DNA of 64,000 nt from positions 1-64,000 of the forward strand of contig NZ_POJH01000055.1 in assembly GCF_002960625.1 (NCBI RefSeq), in the 5' to 3' direction. This DNA comes from Streptococcus suis. Lineage in GTDB: Bacteria > Bacillota > Bacilli > Lactobacillales > Streptococcaceae. Below, in pieces: positions 23,607 through 32,401 of the stretch (the first letter of the stretch is position 1; each line of letters starts with the position of its first letter). The notes beneath the pieces are model-generated. The model searched no databases and was not told where the DNA came from. It worked only from the letters and a program-made list of their open reading frames with translations. The position numbers and the translations under genes are program-made.

Positions 23607-23832
23607 AGCGTCTCATCATTTCTTCATGGCTATAGGTTTTCTTACCCTTGTCAGACCACTCTTGGTAGGTTTTTTCTGCCTTTACCAGATCGTACATATC
23701 TTCTAATTTTTCTAAAACTGCTTCCCGAATGAAGTCCGTCTTGGTCATGTGCTGACCAGCAGATACTTCCTCGATTAACTGGACCAAATCTTCGTCAAAG
23801 CGCACCGCAATCGGTTTTGATAAGGTTGGCAT
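23599..23832 (-). CDS. RelB/RHH-type antitoxin
   Basis: 77 residues from ATG at plus 23832. The GTG at 23841 is less likely, as GGAGAGGTG is the ribosome site. Ribbon-helix-helix KPIAVRFDEDLVQLIEEV and a C-terminal helix that would cover the toxin. It is the first gene of the module, behind a consensus promoter and a perfect palindrome. Confidence 0.85.
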   Translation of the reverse strand: MPTLSKPIAVRFDEDLVQLIEEVSAGQHMTKTDFIREAVLEKLEDMYDLVKAEKTYQEWSDKGKKTYSHEEMMRRYG

Positions 23833-23847
23833 TTCTATCACCTCTCC

Positions 23848-23893
23848 ATGTTTACTATGTAAACATTATAGTCTGAAATAGGAAAAATGTCAA
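23848..23893 (-). promoter_or_regulatory. Promoter and operator of the second RelBE module
   Basis: Read on the - strand: perfect -35 TTGACA (plus 23888-23893), a 17-bp spacer and perfect -10 TATAAT (plus 23865-23870). A perfect palindrome ATGTTTAC-TAT-GTAAACAT (23848-23866) abuts the -10. Confidence 0.85.
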
Positions 23894-23907
23894 TCAACTT
23901 TCCAGAC

Positions 23908-23935
23908 AACACAAAAGACACCCGAAGGTGTCTGG
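23908..23935 (-). terminator. trmFO terminator (repeat copy 2)
   Basis: Same 28-bp sequence and hairpin as 23288-23315, placed 16 bases after the trmFO stop. Confidence 0.9.
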
Positions 23936-23950
23936 AGTTAACTGATTATT

Positions 23951-25285
23951 TTAGTAAGCCAAAAACTCTTCCAAGTCCTTGAGGGAACGCTCTGCTATTG
24001 CCTCATAACGCTCCTTTTTATCGCGGATACGCGGACCGTCTAGCTCCTTGATGATACCAAAGTTGACATTCATAGGCTGGAAGTGCTTGCTTTCGGTGTG
24101 GGTGATGTAGAATGGCAGAGCACCGATGGCTGTGGTCTGCGGGAAGATGACTGGCTCTTCGCCACGGAAACGGCGAACAGCGTTGATACCAGCCACTAAG
24201 CCAGAGGCGGCAGACTCGACATAGCCTTCAACTCCTGTCATTTGACCTGCAAAGAATAGATTTGGATTTTTCTTGGTCGCAAAGGTCTGTTCCAATAAGT
24301 TTGGCGAATCCATATAGGAATTGCGGTGCATAACACCGTAGCGGACAAACTCAGCATTTTCAAGCCCTGGAATCATCTGGAAGACCCGCTTCTGCTCACC
24401 CCACTTGAGATGAGTTTGGAAGCCGACAATGTTATAAAGGCTACCTGCTGCGTTATCCTGACGGAGTTGCACAACTGCGTACGGAGTCTTGTATTCGCCG
24501 TCACGAGGTCCCTTGTAGTCTTCTGGGTATTCCAGACCAACTGGTTTCATTGGGCCATATAACATTGTTTTGATGCCACGTTTGGCCATGACCTCAATGG
24601 GCATACAGCCTTCAAAGTATTTTTCTTTTTCAAAGGAATTGAGCGGAGCTTCCTCAGCTGAAATCAAAGCCTCATAGAAAGCGGTGAACTGCTCCTTGTT
24701 CATCGGAGCATTGAGATAGGCAGCCTCTCCCTTGTCATACCGGGACTTGAGATAGACCAAATCCATGTTAATGGTCGAGCTGTCCACAATCGGTGCTGCC
24801 GCATCGTAGAAGTAAAAACCGTCGCCACCATTCAGTGCGTGAATCTTCTCTGCCAAGGCGTCTGATGTCAAAGGCCCCGTCGCGATAACTGTGATGGCAT
24901 CTTCTGGAATGTCCGTAATCTCGCCACGAATGACCTCAATCAGTGGGTGATTGTGAATCTCATCTGTAACCGCTTGGGAGAAATTCTCACGGTCCATGGC
25001 CATGGCCCCGCCAGCAGGCACACGGTGAGCTTCACCAGCCCGCATGATGATGGAATCCAAGCGACGCATTTCTTCCTTGAGCAGACCGACAGCGTTGGTC
25101 AAACTATCACCACGGAAAGAGTTAGAACAAACCAACTCCGCAAAATTGTCCGTCTTGTGCTGGGGCGTCGGCTTGACACCACGCATCTCGTAGAGTTTGA
25201 CAGGAATGCCACGCTTGGCAATCTGATAAGCCGCTTCTGAGCCAGCCAAGCCAGCTCCGATAACGTTAATGTGGGTTTGAGACAT
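23951..25285 (-). CDS. trmFO: tRNA (uracil-54-C5)-methyltransferase, folate/FAD-dependent
   Basis: 444 residues. Makes ribothymidine 54 in the T-loop of tRNAs using methylene-tetrahydrofolate and FADH2, the Gram-positive alternative to SAM-dependent TrmA. N-terminal FAD motif [22 protein letters not shown] near residue 53, [10 protein letters not shown], and the C-terminal FAD-binding [19 protein letters not shown]. It has its own promoter and terminator. Confidence 0.97.
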   Translation of the reverse strand: MSQTHINVIGAGLAGSEAAYQIAKRGIPVKLYEMRGVKPTPQHKTDNFAELVCSNSFRGDSLTNAVGLLKEEMRRLDSIIMRAGEAHRVPAGGAMAMDRENFSQAVTDEIHNHPLIEVIRGEITDIPEDAITVIATGPLTSDALAEKIHALNGGDGFYFYDAAAPIVDSSTINMDLVYLKSRYDKGEAAYLNAPMNKEQFTAFYEALISAEEAPLNSFEKEKYFEGCMPIEVMAKRGIKTMLYGPMKPVGLEYPEDYKGPRDGEYKTPYAVVQLRQDNAAGSLYNIVGFQTHLKWGEQKRVFQMIPGLENAEFVRYGVMHRNSYMDSPNLLEQTFATKKNPNLFFAGQMTGVEGYVESAASGLVAGINAVRRFRGEEPVIFPQTTAIGALPFYITHTESKHFQPMNVNFGIIKELDGPRIRDKKERYEAIAERSLKDLEEFLAY

Positions 25286-25369
25286 GAAACTAATACCTCT
25301 AGCCAGAATACCTGACTACTGTTTGGGAATGACCCAAAACAGAACCTTTCTAAATTTTTTAACCTATCT

Positions 25370-25399
25370 AGTATATCAAAAAATGGCTGGAAAAGACAA
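25370..25399 (-). promoter_or_regulatory. trmFO promoter
   Basis: -35 TTGTCT (plus 25394-25399), an 18-bp spacer and extended -10 TGATATACT (TATACT at plus 25370-25375). A hairpin (CTGTTT...AAACAG, about 25317-25342) lies in the leader. Confidence 0.6.
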
Positions 25400-25431
25400 A
25401 AACTACTCTCATGGAGATGAAGGTAGTTTTT
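25398..25431 (-). terminator. Terminator after the DUF4298 gene
   Basis: AAAAACTAC (25398-25406) pairs with GTAGTTTTT (25423-25431). It overlaps the trmFO -35 by two bases. Confidence 0.65.
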
Positions 25432-25432
25432 G

Positions 25433-25456
25433 TTTACGTAATAAAAGTTATGTAAA
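25433..25456. repeat. Intergenic palindrome, copy 4
   Basis: TTTACGTAAT, then AAAA, then GTTATGTAAA: the same family as the copies at 4165, 7046 and 11077. It lies between the DUF4298 gene and its terminator. Confidence 0.65.
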
Positions 25457-25495
25457 TAACTGTGTCTATAACTAGCATAGACTTTCATTATTGCA

Positions 25496-25807
25496 TTAAA
25501 CGTCCAATAAAGCCGCACATTCTCTTAGCTTGGCTGCTAATTCTTTTTTATCTACAAGCAGATTATAGACACCATCTTCACTCAAGACACCGCAGGGAAG
25601 ATTTTTAAATTCCCCTCTATCAGCCAAGTCCATATCTTCTAGGAAAGTCGAACTTTGGTAATAGTCCAGTAATTCCAGATAAGCTGGCTGGCTTGTTTCA
25701 ACCTGTTCTAGAATTGTTCGTAATGCTGAAACGAGCTGAATTTGGGAATTAAATATACTTTCCATCTGTTCAACACGCTGCCTGCTCTGCCATTTTCCAT
25801 CCATCAA
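25496..25807 (-). CDS. DUF4298-family protein
   Basis: 103 residues, acidic, mostly helical ([54 protein letters not shown]). This matches the DUF4298 pattern I remember from streptococci, which has no known function. It overlaps pcp by four bases (ATGA), so it is translated in coupling with the peptidase. No signal peptide. Confidence 0.7.
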   Translation of the reverse strand: MMDGKWQSRQRVEQMESIFNSQIQLVSALRTILEQVETSQPAYLELLDYYQSSTFLEDMDLADRGEFKNLPCGVLSEDGVYNLLVDKKELAAKLRECAALLDV

Positions 25808-26451
25808 TGCGTCGCCCCTCCAACAGTTTTGATATCTTCCTTGTCCGCATAGGCTACAATGGCTGAAATGGCCGCTTCTATCCCTTTGACTATCACCTCA
25901 AGGGACATGGACGGAACACCTGGCTTGTCCAAGACCTGCTCAGGAAGATAGGGAATATGGAGGAAGCCTGCCTTAGTATTAGGAAAGGATTTTTCAGCCA
26001 GATATAGGGCTTGATACATGAGATGGTTGCAGACAAAGGTGCCGGCGGTATTGGAAACAGAAGCTGGAATGCCCGCAGAACGAATGGCTTCGACCATGGC
26101 CTTGATAGGCAGGGTTGAAAAATATGCTGCTGGGCCATCTGGACGGATGGTTCTGTCAATTGGCTGCTGTCCTTCATTGTCAGGTATGCGAGCGTCATCC
26201 TGGTTAATGGCCACGCGCTCAGGTGTCAAATCTACACGCCCCCCTGCTTGACCAATGCAAAGCACTACATCAGGTTGATATTCTACCATTTTTTCTTCCA
26301 AAACACGAGCAGCCTTATCAAAAACAGTCGGAACTTCGACAATCATAATCTCTGCGCCTGCTATGGTAGGGGGTAAGGACTTGATGGTTTCTAAAGCTGG
26401 ATTGATAGCCTCACCACCAAAAGGATCAAAACCTGTTACTAAAATTTTCAT
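25804..26451 (-). CDS. pcp: Pyrrolidone-carboxylate (pyroglutamyl) peptidase I
   Basis: 215 residues from ATG at plus 26451, chosen because GGAGG lies just ahead and the family begins [13 protein letters not shown]. It removes N-terminal pyroglutamate from peptides in the cytoplasm. The catalytic Glu is in the GERVAIN-type segment ([16 protein letters not shown]), Cys in [14 protein letters not shown], and His in [11 protein letters not shown]. It overlaps the methyltransferase gene upstream by 26 bases. Confidence 0.95.
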   Translation of the reverse strand: MKILVTGFDPFGGEAINPALETIKSLPPTIAGAEIMIVEVPTVFDKAARVLEEKMVEYQPDVVLCIGQAGGRVDLTPERVAINQDDARIPDNEGQQPIDRTIRPDGPAAYFSTLPIKAMVEAIRSAGIPASVSNTAGTFVCNHLMYQALYLAEKSFPNTKAGFLHIPYLPEQVLDKPGVPSMSLEVIVKGIEAAISAIVAYADKEDIKTVGGATH

Positions 26452-27214
26452 CATTTTCCTCCAAAATGATTTCTCCATAATGAAATTTTTGATTGGGTCT
26501 GACATGATGTACAAAGCCGAATTTTTCAAAAACTTCATCTCTAAAATGAGCCTTGATAATGATTTTTCTTCTGGCCACACGCCTGCATTCTTTCAAAAAA
26601 TCTTCAGACAGGGCCGAATAATTGGCAAAGGGTTTTAGTCCGTCGAGATTATCCGATTCCGTAATCTCTTGCGAAAACATGGGGTCCAGGTAAATGATAT
26701 CAACTGATAGATCGACCTGCTCTTTCAAATATGTCAAACTATCTGTCCAAATTGTCTGAATAGACCGCATGGCTTGATTAACCGCGTCATTGCCACTATC
26801 AAACTCTTTCAGACCTCGGCTCACCATAAAGTGAATAAGCTGTGAACTTTCCAAGGCTGTCACCTGATGACCCGCACTAGCTAGGACAATACTATCAGAA
26901 GCCAGCCCCATGGTACAGTCCAGGACGGTATGTTTATCAGGTCCTAGCAATTCCAAAAGCGGATCCCTTCCAGACTTGATACGCAAGATAGCTGTGTCAG
27001 GGTGGAAAAAGAAGCGTTGTCCATTTTTTTCTTCCAAAACTAGCTGGTCCTGATAGACCACAAGCACTGCGTCAGCTTCTGTTTCTGCTAGAATAGACCG
27101 GACAGACCTCTTACGACGGTCTTGATAGTCTAGATTGAGCTGCGCTGCTATTTCCCTAGCCTGTAAGATCAGGTCATGGTTCATTCGAAGACTGGTTGTG
27201 ACGATTATTTTCAT
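26426..27214 (-). CDS. Class I SAM-dependent methyltransferase (RsmJ-like)
   Basis: 262 residues. Motif [17 protein letters not shown] near residues 97-112, acidic loop TALESSQ, and [10 protein letters not shown], a D-P-M-F active-site motif near residue 178 recalling N6/N2-guanine or adenine methyltransferases such as RsmJ (DUF548). Target probably rRNA, but this is inference. It ends inside pcp, forming a three-gene unit with pcp and the DUF4298 gene. Confidence 0.8.
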   Translation of the reverse strand: MKIIVTTSLRMNHDLILQAREIAAQLNLDYQDRRKRSVRSILAETEADAVLVVYQDQLVLEEKNGQRFFFHPDTAILRIKSGRDPLLELLGPDKHTVLDCTMGLASDSIVLASAGHQVTALESSQLIHFMVSRGLKEFDSGNDAVNQAMRSIQTIWTDSLTYLKEQVDLSVDIIYLDPMFSQEITESDNLDGLKPFANYSALSEDFLKECRRVARRKIIIKAHFRDEVFEKFGFVHHVRPNQKFHYGEIILEENDENFSNRF

Positions 27215-27269
27215 AAGTCTATTGTACCAGAAATACTGAAAATGTAGTCTTCATTTTGTAGAAATAACT

Positions 27270-27347
27270 CTACTCTGGCACAACAACCTTCAAGCGAATA
27301 TCTGTCGACTGTAATGCTTTTTGAACTTGCACTAAGAAAGCAAGGCC
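27270..27347 (-). pseudogene. Duplicated 3' tail of the gene at 30532-31392
   Basis: About 25 codons ending DIRLKVVVPE and a stop, nearly identical to the last 25 codons of the gene at 30532-31392. There is no start and nothing of the rest of that gene is present. The segment between the two tails (27348-30531) therefore looks inserted or rearranged by recombination at the shared tail. Confidence 0.85.
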
Positions 27348-27349
27348 AG

Positions 27350-28018
27350 TTATTTTCCGTTTGTTTTACGAATAAGTTTTAAATAAATAATATGCTTAAT
27401 AATAAGATTCCATAGAACGTTAGGCAGCAACGAAACAAAAACACTCGTCACTAAAAGTGTCACAATGGAACCATAATTTGTGTCTGAAAAATTCTCAGGA
27501 TTTAGGTAAACATAGTAAGATAGAGGGATACATAGTAAGGCACTAAAAGAAGCTAAATATGTGCTTACATAGGGAGGGATTTTTCTTCCTGAAATATTTT
27601 TCTTTATTGAAAAGTCAAACATTTTTTCAAAGTACTCATGTTGATTTCTTAAACTTGGTTCTACTTGAACAATAGGATCGCGTCTTCTTATAGCAAGCAT
27701 CAAAGTTTCAAATGCTAAAAATAAAACAATACCTAAAATTATTGGTGCGTACTTATCTACATCTATGTATAAAATTTTTGTCCCCTGAAATAGATTTCTG
27801 CTAAATAATAGCAAACCTGCCACCAGTATTGGAGAAAGTATAGAAGATAGTACCAATAGTCTGAATGTCAGCTCTTGTTGTTTACTAATTGAGCCTTCAG
27901 CAGCTTTCCGCCATCTAACTTTACCAGTCCACAAATCATATTCAGCGGAGTATCCATCTCCACTCAATCCAGTTCCCATACCATTATCAACAGGGAATAA
28001 CAAAGTTCTTAAAATCAT
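27350..28018 (-). CDS. Membrane protein of the type VII toxin/immunity region, unknown
   Basis: 222 residues if translation starts at ATG plus 28018, which forms a TAATG overlap with the small ORF upstream; 228 if it starts at 28036. Four predicted transmembrane helices (about residues 50-70, 83-105, 150-170, 185-205) with an N-terminal piece GDGYSAEYDLWTGKVRWRK. I do not recognise the family. Its place among LXG fragments and DUF4176 suggests a membrane immunity protein; inference only. Confidence 0.65.
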   Translation of the reverse strand: MILRTLLFPVDNGMGTGLSGDGYSAEYDLWTGKVRWRKAAEGSISKQQELTFRLLVLSSILSPILVAGLLLFSRNLFQGTKILYIDVDKYAPIILGIVLFLAFETLMLAIRRRDPIVQVEPSLRNQHEYFEKMFDFSIKKNISGRKIPPYVSTYLASFSALLCIPLSYYVYLNPENFSDTNYGSIVTLLVTSVFVSLLPNVLWNLIIKHIIYLKLIRKTNGK

Positions 28019-28119
28019 TACCATGGCCAGCTCCATCCTCTTTTTTTAGGCGACGCATTTCTAGACTGTTCATACAATATTTCAATTTTATTGTTATTCT
28101 CTTGCCACTTTTCTACCAT
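28018..28119 (-). CDS. 33-residue ORF coupled to the next membrane protein
   Basis: ATG at plus 28119 with GGAG about 11-15 bases upstream. The peptide begins MVEKWQENNNKIEI and ends KKRGWSWPW, then TAATG into the next gene. It could be a small gene, or the true N-terminus of the next gene split by a frameshift. Confidence 0.4.
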   Translation of the reverse strand: MVEKWQENNNKIEILYEQSRNASPKKRGWSWPW

Positions 28120-28120
28120 C

Positions 28121-28993
28121 CTATTCTAATATCTCCTTGTGTTTTTTCAAATACCTTTTACCGTACCAGTCTTCACGGGATTTCCCTTCCCATTCTCGAT
28201 ATTCTTCTGGATATTTCCATTTGTAGTAAGCCTGAAGGAAGTAGGGGAATCCAATGAAAATCGTAATTGCCATTATCACAATATTCCCCACAAACCATGT
28301 AAGCAGAAAACCCAATGCCGTCATTGATGTCGCGAACTTCATTCCCACTCCTTTCAGAATAAAGTTAACAATGACGCCCAAACTTAAGACTCCCATCCCA
28401 TAAATAGCAATTTTATTGGCGATTTTATCGATCAAACTGGGAGCACTAACCGTTCTGTACATTAGTTTTCTAAGGTTTCCAAGCTCTATCGTAATCATGA
28501 AATAGCCCAAAAATCCAATGAAAGTATAGACAGCAATAACCCCAAAAAATGATAATGCAGGTAACAAGAAGTCATTAAATACTAAATTGAATTCTAATGC
28601 AAACCAATTCATAAATGTGAAAGCATGAAATTGATATCGATAAGGAAAAAGGTACATTCGTTTAACAAACTTTCCGATCACCACTAATAAGAGCCAAATT
28701 AGGAGAAGGATTAGATAAATACTCACCGTCAACGAGGGAGATTCTGCGATTGGTATAGTTAAAGTTTGGCTATCATGAAATATCATGGAAACAACTAGCA
28801 TGGAAAAATTAAATCCAATAGGACAAATTAGCGTTACAATTAAGCTTCGGATGATAAACCACATCGATGTCCTTCCACCTTTAAAATATTTAGCAGTTTT
28901 ATCATGTTGATCCTGCTGCAATTTTAAAAATCCATCATCCTCAAGATTGAGACTCTCTTCAAAACTGGCTTTAAAAATAGATTTTTTCTTCAT
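28121..28993 (-). CDS. Polytopic membrane protein, probable type VII-associated immunity family
   Basis: 290 residues. Cytoplasmic N-terminus of about 45 residues, then five or six transmembrane helices, and a charged tail (YKWKYPEEYREWEGKSREDW) that I associate with membrane proteins found beside LXG toxins in streptococci. Seven bases after the DUF4176-like gene stop. No enzyme motif. Immunity to a membrane-acting toxin is a reasonable guess, not shown. Confidence 0.6.
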   Translation of the reverse strand: MKKKSIFKASFEESLNLEDDGFLKLQQDQHDKTAKYFKGGRTSMWFIIRSLIVTLICPIGFNFSMLVVSMIFHDSQTLTIPIAESPSLTVSIYLILLLIWLLLVVIGKFVKRMYLFPYRYQFHAFTFMNWFALEFNLVFNDFLLPALSFFGVIAVYTFIGFLGYFMITIELGNLRKLMYRTVSAPSLIDKIANKIAIYGMGVLSLGVIVNFILKGVGMKFATSMTALGFLLTWFVGNIVIMAITIFIGFPYFLQAYYKWKYPEEYREWEGKSREDWYGKRYLKKHKEILE

Positions 28994-28999
28994 AAACTA

Positions 29000-29476
29000 T
29001 CACCCAAAACCTAGCGCCTTGCCAACATCTTTTGATTCAGTGTATTCTTCGATACCTCCTGAAATACCTTCAAATCCGACTTGGGCAAAAGTCATTACTG
29101 TTCCGACCTTATCAAGTACTTTGACAGCCTTACCTAAAAACTTAGCATTTCCGATCTTATGGCTAACAACTTGTAAACTAAACAGTTCCTTTGGGGTATG
29201 AGAATGTTCAATCATTTGATTATATTGTTTAGAAAATAGTTTTTCATCGTTATTTTCATAACCTCTAAATTTAATCTCTTGAACATTTTCTCTATTAAAA
29301 AAGAAAACATTGTCAGGAGTCATCATTCCTTGAGGAATCAAAACCGCACCATAGTCATAATAGATTTCTTCATCATTTTCAACGACTATACTTGCTCTTG
29401 CAATAATTACCAACTCTGTGCCATCTCCATTTCTTAATGTAACGACACTGCCTAACGGCAAAATTTCTTCAGCCAT
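29000..29476 (-). CDS. DUF4176 protein fused to an LXG-toxin middle fragment
   Basis: 158 residues. The first ~100 match DUF4176 (ILPLGSVVTLRNGDGTELVII ... YYDYGAVLIPQGM), a partner domain seen beside LXG toxins. The last ~55 (AKFLGKAVKVLDKVGTVMTF ... DVGKALGFG) look like the small-residue-rich middle part of an LXG toxin just before its toxic domain, and then stop. The gene therefore seems to be a chimera left by a deletion that joined a DUF4176 gene to a toxin gene. Confidence 0.65.
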   Translation of the reverse strand: MAEEILPLGSVVTLRNGDGTELVIIARASIVVENDEEIYYDYGAVLIPQGMMTPDNVFFFNRENVQEIKFRGYENNDEKLFSKQYNQMIEHSHTPKELFSLQVVSHKIGNAKFLGKAVKVLDKVGTVMTFAQVGFEGISGGIEEYTESKDVGKALGFG

Positions 29477-29500
29477 ATTCTATTCCTTTTCACTTACAAA

Positions 29501-30175
29501 TTAATCTTTAGCCATGGATTCCTTACCCCATTTAATCTCTCGCTTTTGGTATTTACCTACAAGATTCATGAAACGTATTGGATTATTTTGCCAGATTAGA
29601 AGTACCAAACTGAAAGGCATAATCCCCAATAATGATAGCATTATTATTTCACTACCAATACTCGAACTATTCAAAATTAACGGCAAAATCGTATTTTGAA
29701 ATATAGGGAAACAAGCAATATTTACTAAAAATATCATCGATACAAAAAGCCAACAAACTACTATTTTACCAGTTGTCACCTTTTTATCACTAAAATTACG
29801 CCAGATTAGATTATTATAAACTGCCACCCTAAAGTTCTGTCGGTTGGTAGGTTGTGCTTGTTGAACATTTTTATAAAGTGCTCTCTCTAAAAGCCATACC
29901 ATACCAATAAATTCAAAGAGCCAAGCAAACCCTAAAAAAATCAAAGTTCCATAGCTATAACGACCTCCAAATGGGTTGGCAACCGTAAAAAAACTAGTCC
30001 CACCGCCTACGATAAGAAAACCCACCAATAGAGGGATAAAGCGGTTAACCTTACCCGCTCCTTCTGTATTGAGCAGTTGACTTTTGGGAGCTGACAGAGC
30101 TAATTTCCTCTCCGTATCAAAATAAACTGCACCATTTTCAGACTCACCAATATAAATAATTTTTCTTAAAAACAT
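29501..30175 (-). CDS. Four-helix membrane protein, unknown, in type VII immunity array
   Basis: 224 residues from ATG at plus 30175, chosen because GGTGAG precedes it and the upstream frame overlaps a pseudogene. A short soluble front (FLRKIIYIGESENGAVYFD) is followed by four or five transmembrane helices in two pairs. It ends 24 bases before the DUF4176-like gene. No recognised family; context points to immunity or assembly of a type VII toxin. Confidence 0.6.
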   Translation of the reverse strand: MFLRKIIYIGESENGAVYFDTERKLALSAPKSQLLNTEGAGKVNRFIPLLVGFLIVGGGTSFFTVANPFGGRYSYGTLIFLGFAWLFEFIGMVWLLERALYKNVQQAQPTNRQNFRVAVYNNLIWRNFSDKKVTTGKIVVCWLFVSMIFLVNIACFPIFQNTILPLILNSSSIGSEIIMLSLLGIMPFSLVLLIWQNNPIRFMNLVGKYQKREIKWGKESMAKD

Positions 30176-30179
30176 ATAC

Positions 30180-30303
30180 TCACCATAAAGCCCAGTTATC
30201 CCCTTCCAAATCATTACGTACTAAACCATCGTATAGTGTATTCACTATACCTCCAAACACATAACCTGCGGCAGCTTGAAGCGGGAGTTGGACCAGATCT
30301 GGT
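30180..30303 (-). pseudogene. C-terminal LXG-toxin-like fragment
   Basis: The frame reads PDLVQLPLQAAAGYVFGG, then IVNTLYDGLVRNDLEGDNWALW and stops. Glycine-alanine-rich runs followed by a VNTLYDxL segment are typical of LXG toxin ends. In the same frame an internal TGA precedes the fragment, and there is no start. The remaining ~180 bases to 30487 hold only further decayed sequence and a weak hairpin; I see no gene there. Confidence 0.55.
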
Positions 30304-30490
30304 CATCCACCACACCAGATGGCTTTATACCTTTCTTGAGGTTTTTGAAAAATAGCATAGCTGCTCACATCGTTTCGAAACAGAAATAAAGTAAAGCATT
30401 TCTAGTTCCATCTCATCCTCCAGCTCCGCTTTAGACCTAGTATAGCTTAGCTTCTTATGTATCAAGGAAAAATCTACCTTCCCATTATAC

Positions 30491-30523
30491 CAAAAAATCC
30501 AGACAAGGTAACCCTGTCTGGAC
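30491..30523 (-). terminator. Terminator after the repeat-domain gene
   Basis: On the - strand TCCAGACAGG pairs with CCTTGTCTGGA, followed by TTTTTT. Nearly the same sequence, including the GGTATAATGGG that follows, as the terminator at 9527-9560. Confidence 0.85.
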
Positions 30524-30531
30524 TTAAAACT

Positions 30532-31392
30532 CTACTCTGGCACAACAACCTTCAAACGAATATCTGTCGGCTGTAGAACTTTTTGAACTTGCACAAGGAA
30601 AGCAAGACCGTTATCCGACGGAGCATACTGGAAAGTAAGATTGATAACTTTTTCTGTAAAGTCATCCCCGTAGCTGTCCACATACTGCTTACTTTCGATA
30701 AAGTGGATGTAGTTGTTCAGCTTTTCTTGCAATAACTGTAAATGAATAATTTCTGTTTCTTCCTGCCACTTGATTGGGTCTAGAAGCAAGAGTTCCAAAT
30801 GTTCTTCAACTATTCCTAAGCTGTCAATTTTACTAGTCTGTAATACTGTTTCAATTGCTTGTTTCAATAATTTCGTAAACTCATACTCTGAAAAGAGAGT
30901 CTTTGAAATAGTCGGGGTCTTAAGAATTTGCTCTGGAAACTGTCTTAAGAAATTTCTATCCAATTCTTCTTGACTCTTATCTGGCCAATGGCCTGTCATT
31001 AAGTAAATTTTTACTTCATAGGCATCTTGAGGCGACTCAAAAGCTCTTTCCATAAGTTCTTTAGAAATAGGATAGATGATCTCTCGGTCTTGAAATCCGC
31101 CAGTCATAAAGTGCATCTCATATTTGCCATTTTCTTCATAGACAATAAAATTATTCCCTCTATGTGTAATTACGTTAGATTCATTATAATGCTCTAACTC
31201 ATCCTCTTCTGGCCAGCGCCCATGCTCTACATAAAACATGACCTCTTTCCCGTCTTTAGATGTTAACAGAGCTTTTTTTACTAAATCTTCATCTATTGGA
31301 TAAGAGAATCGTTCTCGCCCACGATACCAATTAATGCTATATTGCCCATTTAATTCATATATTATAAAGTCAGTCCCTCGTAACACTTTCAT
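30532..31392 (-). CDS. Two-repeat cytoplasmic protein, probable toxin-immunity gene
   Basis: 286 residues without signal or membrane segments. Two ~55-residue units sit in tandem at the front: FIIYELNGQYSINWY ... VEHGRWPEEDE and FIVYEENGKYEMHF ... LMTGHWPDKS. A helical domain follows (about 150-286). It follows a decayed LXG-type toxin end and precedes a membrane gene, the place of an immunity gene. Its last 25 codons are duplicated at 27270-27347. Family not recognised. Confidence 0.6.
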   Translation of the reverse strand: MKVLRGTDFIIYELNGQYSINWYRGRERFSYPIDEDLVKKALLTSKDGKEVMFYVEHGRWPEEDELEHYNESNVITHRGNNFIVYEENGKYEMHFMTGGFQDREIIYPISKELMERAFESPQDAYEVKIYLMTGHWPDKSQEELDRNFLRQFPEQILKTPTISKTLFSEYEFTKLLKQAIETVLQTSKIDSLGIVEEHLELLLLDPIKWQEETEIIHLQLLQEKLNNYIHFIESKQYVDSYGDDFTEKVINLTFQYAPSDNGLAFLVQVQKVLQPTDIRLKVVVPE

Positions 31393-31407
31393 ATATATCT
31401 GACCTTT

Positions 31408-32397
31408 CTATTTGAATACTTCGTCTATTGTATAATCCGACTCACTAAGTTGATCAATCACTGCCTCAGGAATCCCTCCCTGTGTGTAGCCTCCAGGTTC
31501 CCACAAACCTTGCCAAGCTCCAGGCTCGTTACCAGAAGGCATCCGGAGGTTTTTTTAGCGCTGAATATCAATAACAACTGGATTATCTCCTAGTACCCCT
31601 GTTCTAATCCCAATAGTTCCTCTAGAACTCTTGGATTACCATTAGATGCCCTTACAGCTTTTTCATAAACAAATTTAGGCATTACATAATGACCGTCAGG
31701 ATGGCCTATCGTCGCACCATAATTTTGCACCCCATAATCATATGATTCAAAGCTCATAACTTTCACCGCTCCATCATCGAACATAGCAAGATGAGTTGCA
31801 ATTTCTTCTACTGAATAAACATGGTGAGGTGACGGACGGCTCCCGTTCTTCGTACTAACCAAGCCATCTTCAACCTGTTTTGAAAGATTGATATGAGGCA
31901 ATTGCTCCATCTCAGCTTTAAAGTCATGTATAGAATAGACGGTATTCGATGAGCCTATCGTCACATTCCCCGTCTTCTGCGACACGACATCAATCCGTGT
32001 GCCCTTAGGTATCTCAACACCTCCGACAAAGTCGCCCTTGCCTGCGCCGACAATGGTGCCGCCGTACTTGGACAGGTCTTCCAAGAGGTTCTGACGACTG
32101 ATTTTCAAACCATTCTGGGCAGTTGTGTATTCCTGAATGCGGATGTTGCCTGCCTCATCAAAGCCAATCGCATCAACTCGTATCTTCTGCTCAACGCCAT
32201 CAACCGTCATCTTGATCGTGATGTTATTCTCGACCTTGCTGGCGATTTTACCAAACTCAACCGTTTGTAAGTCCACAAAGTCCTGACCCTGACGAGCGTT
32301 GAGCTGATTTTGGCTTGGGCTTGAGACTTCAATGTGAGAAAGTTGGCTTTGGAGTCCCTTAACAGAGCCCTCTACAATTCCAAGAGAGTCGATGGAT
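31408..32397 (-). pseudogene. Frameshifted C-terminal part of an LXG-type polymorphic toxin
   Basis: The main frame (31590-32276 and back to about 32397 without a stop) reads a toxin-like region, with GGTIVGAGKGDFVGGVEIPK, then NGSRPSPHHVYSVEEIATHL and YEKAVRASNGNPRVLEELLG. A missing base in a G-run near 31611 breaks the frame. The other frame continues sensibly as IRTGVLGDNPVVIDIQR, then a TAA, then NLRMPSGNEPGAWQGLW ... GGIPEAVIDQL, ending at 31408. That tail is typical of polymorphic toxin ends. The N-terminal LXG part is absent; the immunity-like gene at 32402 occupies its place. Confidence 0.75.
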
Positions 32398-32401
32398 AAA
32401 T

